From Chlamydiota bacterium (lineage in GTDB: Bacteria > Chlamydiota > Chlamydiia > Chlamydiales > SM23-39), in NCBI GenBank assembly GCA_021772165.1, contig JAJFMM010000087.1, forward strand, positions 1-6,797: 6,797 bases of DNA, read 5' to 3'. The translations under genes were made by a program, and so were the position numbers. Positions 1-5,461 of the stretch are shown piece after piece; position 1 is the stretch's first letter; every line of letters begins with the position of its first letter. The notes below the pieces were generated by a model. That model ran no database searches and had not been told where the DNA came from. It saw only the letters and a program-made list of their open reading frames with translations.

Positions 1-10
1 TCCAGTAAAG

Positions 11-1003
11 TTAGGCTTTCCTGTTAAATAATTTATTTTGAAGGATTTGGAGGAATCCTTCGCCAACGACTCGGATCGCTTCTCGGATGCCGCTGGAAAA
101 GGCTTCCGGCGACGAGTAGCCGTGGCATTTAATCACAACGCCTTTCACTCCGGCGAGTAGTGCACCGGGGTATTCCGCGTAGTGCAGGTGGCTGTGGAGA
201 TCTTGCAGGTGATCTTGCATGTTCTGCGCCATATCGCCTGATAAATTCTCATTGATACGATCGAGGATCAGGTTGGCGAGGCCTTCCGCCGTTTTTAAAA
301 AGACGTTTCCAGTAAAACCGTCTGTAACTAATACGTCTACGTTGCCGTCGAAAACGATTTTTCCCTCTATGTTGCCCGCAAAACGGAAAAAGGCTTCCGG
401 TTCTTTCGAGAGCCTTTGGAGCTCTTGGTAGGCGGTGCGCAGCTCAGAGGTTCCTTTGAGCGCTTCGCTTCCTATATTTAGAAGGCCTACGGAGGGCATT
501 TTGACGCCTCGGGCGAGCTGGTAGGCAGCTCCGACGAGAGCAAACTGCACGAGATGGGTAGCCTTGCATTGCAGGTTGGCTCCGACGTCGAGGACGACGA
601 GGGGGTTTCGTTTCGTTGGCAAGATCGCGAGGAGAGCTGGTCTCATGAGGCCCGGCAGCATGGCGAGCGTTACTTTCGCATAGGAGACGAGAGCTCCTGT
701 ATTGCCGGCAGAGACGAAGGCATCGATCTCTTTTTCACGCAGCATTCTGAGCCCGACGCAGAGGGATGAGTCCTTTTTACGGCGGATCGCGATTAAGGGG
801 GCGTCTTGCATTTCGATCGTTTCGGAGGCAGCCTTGAGCGGCAGCTTAGAAAGATGTTCAAAGCGGGGATGCCCGATGGCGATTAGCTTGACGTTCGCAG
901 GTAGCGACGCCGATAGGTCGGAAGCAGCATGCAGCAGCAATTCAGGAGAGCTGTCGCTCCCCATGATATCGACACCGATCCTGATTTCAGGATTGCTCTG
1001 CAT
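11..1003 (-). CDS. plsX: Phosphate acyltransferase PlsX
   Basis: PlsX converts acyl-ACP plus phosphate into acyl-phosphate, the donor used by PlsY in the first step of phospholipid synthesis; it is a peripheral, cytoplasmic-side enzyme (family knowledge). The 330-residue product has the family's usual length and motifs: the N-terminal VDIMGSD (residues 11-17, with Ser where most members have MGGD), SAGNTGAL (98-105), LDVGAN (138-143), LLNIGSE (174-180), TDGFTGNV (227-234) and YPGALLAG followed by VVIKCHG (278-295). The ATG at 1003 lies inside the 3' end of rpmF, overlapping it by 17 bp, which suggests translational coupling; only a weak GGG stands upstream as ribosome site. It is the last gene of the yceD-rpmF-plsX block. 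The fabH gene that often follows plsX cannot be assessed because the window ends 10 bases after the TAA stop. Confidence 0.96.
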   Translation of the reverse strand: MQSNPEIRIGVDIMGSDSSPELLLHAASDLSASLPANVKLIAIGHPRFEHLSKLPLKAASETIEMQDAPLIAIRRKKDSSLCVGLRMLREKEIDAFVSAGNTGALVSYAKVTLAMLPGLMRPALLAILPTKRNPLVVLDVGANLQCKATHLVQFALVGAAYQLARGVKMPSVGLLNIGSEALKGTSELRTAYQELQRLSKEPEAFFRFAGNIEGKIVFDGNVDVLVTDGFTGNVFLKTAEGLANLILDRINENLSGDMAQNMQDHLQDLHSHLHYAEYPGALLAGVKGVVIKCHGYSSPEAFSSGIREAIRVVGEGFLQILQNKLFNRKA

Positions 1004-1166
1004 GAATTGCCCGGTTTCCGTAATGACCGCAGCCTGGGCAGATTCGATGAGGCAGGCGGGCTCGGCTGCAATTACTGCAGGCCGATAGGTTCTTCGGCTT
1101 TTTGGCGTGGTGCGAACGACGAGAATTCTTTTTCGCGTTCGATACGCGGTTACGTGGTACTGCCAT
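987..1166 (-). CDS. rpmF: 50S ribosomal protein L32
   Basis: This 59-codon gene encodes the small, basic large-subunit protein L32. The product begins MAVPRNRVSNAKKNSRRSHH, the hallmark N-terminus of L32, and carries two CxxC pairs (C30/C33 and C43/C46), so it is the zinc-binding form; the second pair sits in a CPGCGHYG segment. The start is firm: an AGGAG ribosome site at 1176-1180 lies 9 bases upstream and overlaps the yceD stop codon. The gene sits 12 bp behind yceD and overlaps plsX by 17 bp, the order widely conserved in bacteria, so expression of all three is probably coupled. Nothing suggests degeneration. Confidence 0.97.
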   Translation of the reverse strand: MAVPRNRVSNAKKNSRRSHHAKKPKNLSACSNCSRARLPHRICPGCGHYGNRAIHAEQS

Positions 1167-1175
1167 TGTAACTAA

Positions 1176-1180
1176 CTCCT
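1176..1180 (-). promoter_or_regulatory. Ribosome binding site of rpmF
   Basis: On the minus strand the sequence reads TAGGAG, where TAG is the stop codon of yceD and AGGAG is a consensus Shine-Dalgarno core. It lies 9 bases before the rpmF ATG. The overlap of stop codon and ribosome site suggests that ribosomes finishing yceD can reinitiate on rpmF. Confidence 0.8.
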
Positions 1181-1649
1181 ATGGGTGCTTTAGGTCGGAA
1201 AAAGGAAAGTAGGTCTCCGGGGCATCTTTTGCCTCGGGTTTATCTTTTCGTAAAAACGGTTTTATGACTTCGCGCTCTTTGCATCCGCCGGGGCATTCAA
1301 CCGTTGCCGGTAATTCTAGTAGAAGGGCTTCTCTGAGGAGATCTCTTATGTCGAAGAGACCCGTTTTGATCGAAGAGAGTGGCTCTGCATGGTAAAAATC
1401 TGACAGGGAGAGCCTCTGAGGTTGCATCTGGTTACAGATCGAACACGGCATGCGTGCGATCGTAGAGGCATTCAAATGGAGAAGGAGCTCTTCTTCGGCC
1501 AAGTAGGCTTTCCCCGATACTTCCACAGAATCTTGGAAATTCAGGTCAGGCTCGCTCACATCGAAAAATTCCGGGGAGAGGAGCAGGTCGATTTTTTGAA
1601 TGGTACCGCCGTTTAAGCGGTCAATATAAATAATATATGCGTCAGACAT
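1179..1649 (-). CDS. yceD: YceD/DUF177 family protein (23S rRNA accumulation protein)
   Basis: YceD (DUF177) proteins sit next to rpmF across bacteria and are needed for normal 23S rRNA accumulation in the species tested (family knowledge); the biochemical role is unknown. The 156-residue product shows the family pattern: a beta-rich N-terminal half, CSIC (C69, C72), then a helix LLREALLLELPATVECPGGC giving a second pair (C119, C123), probably binding a metal, and a C-terminal YFPFSDLK. The ATG at 1649 has no strong Shine-Dalgarno sequence; a 6-bp inverted repeat stands 5 bases before it on the minus strand. It is followed by rpmF after 12 bp and preceded by a 66-bp gap behind the lipoprotein gene, where a promoter of its own could lie but is not obvious. 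Confidence 0.9.
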   Translation of the reverse strand: MSDAYIIYIDRLNGGTIQKIDLLLSPEFFDVSEPDLNFQDSVEVSGKAYLAEEELLLHLNASTIARMPCSICNQMQPQRLSLSDFYHAEPLSSIKTGLFDIRDLLREALLLELPATVECPGGCKEREVIKPFLRKDKPEAKDAPETYFPFSDLKHP

Positions 1650-1654
1650 AGGTT

Positions 1655-1668
1655 TCTACAAATGTAGA
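1655..1668. repeat. Inverted repeat upstream of yceD
   Basis: TCTACA and TGTAGA form perfect 6-bp arms separated by two A bases. The element lies in the 66-bp gap between the lipoprotein gene and yceD and ends 5 bases before the yceD start. It could be an operator or affect translation initiation of the yceD-rpmF-plsX block. A chance repeat of this size is quite possible. Confidence 0.4.
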
Positions 1669-1715
1669 TGAGTTTAGAGAAATCGGGAGAAAAAATCCAG
1701 CTCATATGTGGATTC

Positions 1716-2594
1716 TTATCCTCGGGGGTAGCCAAGGTGAGCTTTTTTCCACTGATAGACAACTTTTTCCTTGAGATCTCGGTCATAACGTACTTGGATT
1801 GAGACATAAGGATAGGGGTGGTTGTTGTCTCCGTCGCGAGCCTCTTCAGGCTGAAAGAGTTGAATAAAAATTTCTTTATTGAACCAGGGTTTGACCGAAG
1901 CACGTGCGCCGCCCCTCTCGTAGCGGTGAAAGGTTGCAAAGGCCTTATCACCTTGATAGAGGGGTGTCTCCTTATAGTAGGCCATGAGGAGCTCGACGAT
2001 GTCGAGGGGTTGCTGCTCGAGTCCTTGGACGTAGAAATCCGCCTCCGCTCCAATCTGGTGCTTGGATACTAGGTTTTCTTTGGATGGATCGGAGTAGGTA
2101 TTGTGCTTGGGGCAGCGGTGGCCGCTGGTGATGATCACTTTTTTCCCTGTCTTCTCCTGCACATAGTTGAGTAGTTCGACGAGGATCGGGTAGACGCCCT
2201 CTTGTCCATGAATCACGGGCAGTCCATGGCGGTAGCATCCTTCGCAATCAGTGATGGGCTGCTCAGAATCGGCAGGATTGTCGATGGGGGCGTGAGTGGA
2301 GTCCCCTTTGCAGCGAAAAAAGTCTTTGGTCAGCTTGGCTGTAGTTCTCTCCCACGGGTAGGCTGCCCTTGGTGTATGGGCTGGCGGTGAGATGGCACAG
2401 GTATATTCGTCTTGGGTTCGGTAGATGTATTCGCCCTTGCAGTTGCGGCGCCTCATCTTCTCATTCTCAGAGCGTTCGATCCCGGAGCAGCTCCCTAAAA
2501 GGAGAGAGAAGAGGGCCCCCATTAGCAGCGTTGCCCAAAAACCGTCGATTTTTGATCTCCAATGTGTATAGTCCCGAATTAGGAGAGGAAGCAT
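1716..2594 (-). CDS. Predicted lipoprotein with peptidase M15_3-like domain
   Basis: With the start at 2594 the product is 292 residues. Residues 1-36 form a lipoprotein signal: charged residues up to K15, a hydrophobic stretch from about 19, and a lipobox LLGSC with the lipidated Cys at 36. The C-terminal half resembles M15 peptidases (D,D-carboxypeptidase-like, Hedgehog-type fold): IITSGHRCPKHN (about 154-165) and SKHQIGAEADFYV (177-189), containing two expected zinc ligands, H179 and D186. The third ligand motif, usually HxDxR, appears as SIQVR (265-269); H259, just before it, may substitute, or the enzyme may be inactive. Six further cysteines (52, 66, 95, 117, 120, 161) would suit disulfides outside the cytoplasm. 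The role is inferred as cell-wall or envelope processing; the substrate is unknown. An upstream ATG at 2654 would overlap the kinase gene by 62 bp and is less likely; one at 2522 would leave too short a signal peptide. Confidence 0.8.
   Translation of the reverse strand: MLPLLIRDYTHWRSKIDGFWATLLMGALFSLLLGSCSGIERSENEKMRRRNCKGEYIYRTQDEYTCAISPPAHTPRAAYPWERTTAKLTKDFFRCKGDSTHAPIDNPADSEQPITDCEGCYRHGLPVIHGQEGVYPILVELLNYVQEKTGKKVIITSGHRCPKHNTYSDPSKENLVSKHQIGAEADFYVQGLEQQPLDIVELLMAYYKETPLYQGDKAFATFHRYERGGARASVKPWFNKEIFIQLFQPEEARDGDNNHPYPYVSIQVRYDRDLKEKVVYQWKKAHLGYPRG
2581..2588 (+). promoter_or_regulatory. Ribosome binding site of the histidine kinase gene
   Basis: AGGAGAGG stands four bases before the ATG at 2593 and fixes this start. 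It lies wholly inside the first codons of the opposite-strand lipoprotein gene if that gene starts at 2594. Confidence 0.75.
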
Positions 2595-3699
2595 GTTCGA
2601 TCCGCTGTTGGGGCAAAAGACAATAAAATACCAAGAAACAGAGAAGACAGTCAATCAAGAGCTCGAGCATGTGCAAACTTATCTCCATGCTTTGAGTGAA
2701 GGAGTCTGTCAGGGGATCCTGTTTGTCCGGCTCGATGGGAGAATAGCAGATCTCAATGAGCTGACAGCTCGGTTTTTAAAGGTGAAAAAGGCTGAGTGTC
2801 TGGGAGTTAAGTTCTGGTCGCTTTTCCCTGACGATCTTTTTGGATTTTCTCTGCGTGAATCGCTTCGTTTTGCTCTTCCGCAAAAGTTGATCTACAAGAG
2901 AGTGAGGGAGCTTGATTTGGAGATCTCCTCCTCCTTTTTTTTTGAGGGACCGCCCTCTGCCCATGGTCTTTTCCTCTTTTTACGCGATGTGGGAGAGATT
3001 CAGAAATTGAGAGAGATCGCTGTGAGAGATGAACGTATGAAGAAGCTCGGGGAGATGGCCACGCGCGTTGCCCATGAGATTCGCAATCCTTTAGGCGGCA
3101 TCCGCGGCTATGCCTCGCTTTTGCATCGAGATCTAGTCAGCCAGAAGCCCCTGCAGGAGATGGCGGGCTATGTGATCGAAGGCACGAAATCGCTTGAATC
3201 GCTTGTTTCGAACATTCTGCACTATGCGCGTCCGGTGAAAATTGAGCCGAAATCGATTGAGCTCGGCGCCTTTCTCAAGCAGCTCGGTCGTTTTGTGAAA
3301 GTTGATCCGGCCTATCCGCCCCATGTGCTCATGGAGATTCACATTCCCCAAGAGCCGCTTTTGGTTCCTGTCGACACTGATGCGATGCAGTCGTGTCTTT
3401 TGAATCTGATCTACAATGCGTTCCAGGCGATGGATGAGAAGCGAGGCGTTCTGACCCTCTCACTTCTCAAGCCTCACGAGTACCTCTGCCAGATCGACGT
3501 CACTGATACAGGTGTTGGCATTGAAGAGGAGCATCTCGCCCAGCTTTTTTCTCCCTTTTTCACGACGAAACTAAAGGGAACGGGACTTGGTCTAGTCGAG
3601 GCGCAAAAGATTGTGAAAGCGCATGGTGGCCAACTCGAAGTGCGCTCGCAGAAAGGACGAGGCACCACATTTACAATTACTCTCCCCTTAAAGAGGTAG
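2593..3699 (+). CDS. ctcB: Cytosolic PAS sensor histidine kinase, CtcB/AtoS type
   Basis: The 368-residue protein is a sensor kinase expected to phosphorylate the NtrC-type regulator encoded 3 bp downstream. In order: a short polar N-terminus (about 1-30), a PAS domain (about 32-135; DGRIADLNELTARFL at 48-62), and the dimerization/H-box MATRVAHEIRNPLGG with phosphoacceptor H161. The ATPase domain follows, with N-box N271/N275 (NLIYNAFQAM), G1 box DTGVGI (305-310), F box LFSPFFTTK and G2 box GTGLGL (329-334). No membrane segment is visible, so the signal is probably cytoplasmic; the ligand is unknown. The start is fixed by AGGAGAGG. A run of nine T bases (2935-2943) encodes Phe115-117 in the PAS domain. 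The symbol follows the chlamydial CtcB/CtcC pair, which is an inference from architecture. Confidence 0.92.
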   Translation: MFDPLLGQKTIKYQETEKTVNQELEHVQTYLHALSEGVCQGILFVRLDGRIADLNELTARFLKVKKAECLGVKFWSLFPDDLFGFSLRESLRFALPQKLIYKRVRELDLEISSSFFFEGPPSAHGLFLFLRDVGEIQKLREIAVRDERMKKLGEMATRVAHEIRNPLGGIRGYASLLHRDLVSQKPLQEMAGYVIEGTKSLESLVSNILHYARPVKIEPKSIELGAFLKQLGRFVKVDPAYPPHVLMEIHIPQEPLLVPVDTDAMQSCLLNLIYNAFQAMDEKRGVLTLSLLKPHEYLCQIDVTDTGVGIEEEHLAQLFSPFFTTKLKGTGLGLVEAQKIVKAHGGQLEVRSQKGRGTTFTITLPLKR

Positions 3700-3702
3700 C
3701 AG

Positions 3703-5043
3703 ATGTTCATTGAACGAGTTCTTATTGCCGACGACGATCCTCTTATGAGGAACTTCTCTGCAGAGGTGCTCAAGCGCCTTGGCAAAGAGGTCTTTACCGC
3801 CACTAACGGCGCAGAGGCGATCGCCCTTCTGCAAAAAGAAGAGCCCTTTGATCTGATCCTCACGGATCGCAAGATGCCACAGAAAGATGGATTTGCGGTT
3901 CTGAAGAGGGCTAAAGAGCTGCAGCCGTCGGTATTTGTCATTATGATGACCGCTTTTGGCAGTGTGGAGTCGGCCGTAGAGGCGATGCAACTCGGAGCCT
4001 TCAACTACTTAATCAAGCCCTTTTCCCCTGAGTCGTTGGAGGCTGTTGTGGAGCAGTGCGAGGCGCAAGCGAAGGTCTTGAAGGAGAACCGCTATCTTCG
4101 CGAGGCGACTCTCTCGCCCCATCTCATAGCTGAGAGTCCTGCGATGAAGCGCGTGCTTCAGAATCTAGAGAAGATCGCCAAATCCCAAGCGAGTGTTTTC
4201 ATCACAGGGGAGTCGGGCACGGGCAAGGAAGTGATTGCCGGGACGATCCACCGCCTCTCGTCTCGCTCGCAGAATCCTTTCGTCAAGGTCAACTGCGCGG
4301 CGATTGCAGAAACGCTCATTGAATCGGAGTTTTTCGGGCATGAAAAGGGCTCTTTCACAGGAGCACAAGGGCGCAAAACGGGGCGTTTTGAGCTCGCGGA
4401 CGGAGGAACACTTTTGCTCGATGAGGTGACGGAGATACCGATCGCCTTGCAGCCCAAATTGCTCCGAGCCATTCAAGAGCAAGAGTTTGAGCGTGTCGGC
4501 GGCGTGCGCCCGATCAAAGTGAACATGCGCTTTCTCGCCACCTCCAATCGCGATATGCAAGAGGCGATTGAAACGAAAGTGTTTCGCGAGGATCTCTACT
4601 ACCGCCTCAATGTTGTACCGCTTCACTTGCCTCCATTGCGCGCTCGCAGAGAAGACGTTCTTCCGCTGGCCAACTTCTTTCTCCAGAAGTTCTGTGCGGA
4701 AAATCACAAAGTGTTGAAAAAGCTCTCCCAAAAGGCGGAGCAGAAGCTCTTAGATTATCATTGGCCCGGCAATGTTCGAGAGCTGGCCAACATCATCGAA
4801 AGGACTGTTGTCCTCGATTTTGAAGAGGAGATTGATGAGGCTCATCTCTATCTCGAGCCGATCACAGCAGCTAGAGCTAAGCCGATCAGCGGCTGCACGC
4901 TGCATGAGATGGAAAAGCGCCTGATTCTAGAGACGCTGGAAACGCATCATCAGAATCGCACCAAGGTTGCAGCTCTTCTAGGTATCAGCATTAGGACGCT
5001 GCGCAACAAGCTGCAAGAGTACGAAAGTACAGAATTTAATTGA
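3703..5043 (+). CDS. ctcC: NtrC-family sigma-54-dependent response regulator, CtcC/AtoC type
   Basis: This 446-residue activator remodels sigma-54 RNA polymerase using ATP once phosphorylated by the adjacent kinase. Receiver domain about 3-120: acidic D10-D12, phosphoacceptor D55 (LTDRKMP), T83 and K105. AAA+ domain about 140-375: Walker A GESGTGKE (169-176), sigma-54 contact loop GSFTGA (216-221; Ser for the Ala of GAFTGA), Walker B GGTLLLDE (234-241), arginine-finger region FREDLYYRLNV (294-304) and sensor II WPGNVREL (354-361). Fis-type helix-turn-helix about 399-440, with NRTKVAALLGIS and RTLRNKLQEY. All functional residues are present, so it should be active and bind DNA. A GAGG ribosome site overlaps the end of the kinase gene, giving a tight operon. 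No hairpin-plus-T terminator follows; instead a sigma-54-like promoter lies directly behind the stop. Confidence 0.94.
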   Translation: MFIERVLIADDDPLMRNFSAEVLKRLGKEVFTATNGAEAIALLQKEEPFDLILTDRKMPQKDGFAVLKRAKELQPSVFVIMMTAFGSVESAVEAMQLGAFNYLIKPFSPESLEAVVEQCEAQAKVLKENRYLREATLSPHLIAESPAMKRVLQNLEKIAKSQASVFITGESGTGKEVIAGTIHRLSSRSQNPFVKVNCAAIAETLIESEFFGHEKGSFTGAQGRKTGRFELADGGTLLLDEVTEIPIALQPKLLRAIQEQEFERVGGVRPIKVNMRFLATSNRDMQEAIETKVFREDLYYRLNVVPLHLPPLRARREDVLPLANFFLQKFCAENHKVLKKLSQKAEQKLLDYHWPGNVRELANIIERTVVLDFEEEIDEAHLYLEPITAARAKPISGCTLHEMEKRLILETLETHHQNRTKVAALLGISIRTLRNKLQEYESTEFN

Positions 5044-5050
5044 GTCTCTG

Positions 5051-5066
5051 GGGTATGCTCTTCGCA
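5051..5066 (+). promoter_or_regulatory. Candidate sigma-54 (-24/-12) promoter of the downstream gene
   Basis: GG (5052-5053), ten bases, then GC (5064-5065) reproduces the invariant core of sigma-54 promoters. Against TGGCACG-N4-TTGCA, 8 of 12 defined positions match (mismatches at the leading T, two C positions and one T). Transcription would start near 5077, about 13 bases before the ATG at 5090, leaving room for the AAGGAA ribosome site. It sits right behind the gene for a sigma-54 activator, which raises its plausibility. A sigma-70-like reading (TTGAGT at 5040, CATCAT at 5065) has a poor 19-base spacing. A chance match remains possible. Confidence 0.42.
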
Positions 5067-5089
5067 TCATAAAAAAAAGGAATTCATTT

Positions 5090-5461
5090 ATGGCAATAGA
5101 ACCTGCAAGAAATTTTCAGCTCAACCCTTTTGGAAACAACCCGTTAAGCACTTTTGATGCGCTCTTACTAGCGACAGTGGTAGTAGGCGTTGTCGAAAAA
5201 TTTTTCCCATCTTCTCTTTGGTACAACGCAGATGTGCTTGAAGAAGTTGGGCAAGATATCAAAAAACAGAGTGGAGGGAATTCTACATTTCACGACTGTA
5301 TTGAGAATTGTAAAAAAGTGTTTGTTGGTGCAGTCGCAGCGTGTAGCTTTGCGCCGAATCAGGGTCTACGGGCAGCGGCATTCCGCGCGGCTCCAGTCGT
5401 TGTTGTTGGTTGTTTTCCGGTGTGTTGTGCAGGAAAAACTGTAGCTAGATGGAAGCACTGA
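5090..5461 (+). CDS. Hypothetical small cysteine-containing hydrophobic protein
   Basis: I do not recognise this 123-residue protein. It starts at an ATG preceded by AAGGAA about eight bases upstream. There is no classical signal peptide. It has a hydrophobic stretch at about 24-36 (ALLLATVVVGVV), a polar, Lys-rich middle (50-77), and two more hydrophobic patches at about 77-87 and 96-113. Six cysteines (70, 74, 85, 108, 112, 113) are confined to the C-terminal half. The gene averages about 46% GC, against more than 50% in the sampled parts of the upstream regulator gene. It follows a sigma-54 activator gene and a candidate sigma-54 promoter, so it may be a direct target of that system. It could be a membrane-associated or secreted protein, which is a guess. 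Its stop lies inside the 3' end of the convergent DUF115 gene. Confidence 0.68.
   Translation: MAIEPARNFQLNPFGNNPLSTFDALLLATVVVGVVEKFFPSSLWYNADVLEEVGQDIKKQSGGNSTFHDCIENCKKVFVGAVAACSFAPNQGLRAAAFRAAPVVVVGCFPVCCAGKTVARWKH

Noticed and set aside
1673..1701. Possible promoter for yceD (TGGATT, 17 bases, TAAACT on the minus strand)
   Set aside because: Spacing is ideal, but only 3 of 6 and 4 of 6 consensus bases match in an A/T-rich gap where such matches arise by chance.
1613..2053. Alternative minus-strand frame overlapping the lipoprotein and yceD
   Set aside because: Ser/Thr-rich, no motif; the overlapping frames have clear family signatures.
2393..2407. TGGCAC resembling a sigma-54 -24 element before the kinase gene
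   Set aside because: The bases at the -12 position (2406-2407) are TT instead of GC, and the site is deep inside the lipoprotein coding sequence.
2544..2572. TATAGT at 2567-2572 as a -10 element for the kinase operon
   Set aside because: The -10 is acceptable, but the hexamer 17 bases upstream (GTCGAT) is a poor -35, so I could not support a promoter.
2595..2654. Upstream ATG that would extend the lipoprotein by 20 residues
   Set aside because: It would overlap the kinase gene by 62 bp and put a second hydrophobic stretch ahead of an adequate lipoprotein signal; the start at 2594 explains the lipobox better.
3474..4004. Long minus-strand frame across the kinase/regulator junction
   Set aside because: Antisense to conserved catalytic motifs of both genes; low-complexity Ser/Arg/Ala content typical of a non-coding frame.
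4165..4731. Long open frame on the minus strand inside the regulator gene
   Set aside because: It is antisense to the conserved AAA+ domain, has no recognisable motif, and fits a shadow of high-GC codon use.
5019..5030. GTAC-GAAA-GTAC hairpin near the 3' end of the regulator gene
   Set aside because: A four-base stem inside coding sequence is expected by chance.
5055..5078. ATGC...GCAT followed by eight A bases as a terminator behind the regulator gene
   Set aside because: The stem is only four base pairs and the plus strand carries an A-run, not the T-run an intrinsic terminator needs.
5190..5444. Alternative plus-strand frame inside the small hypothetical gene
   Set aside because: No ribosome site and a basic, patternless product; the frame starting at 5090 has a ribosome site and a plausible promoter.
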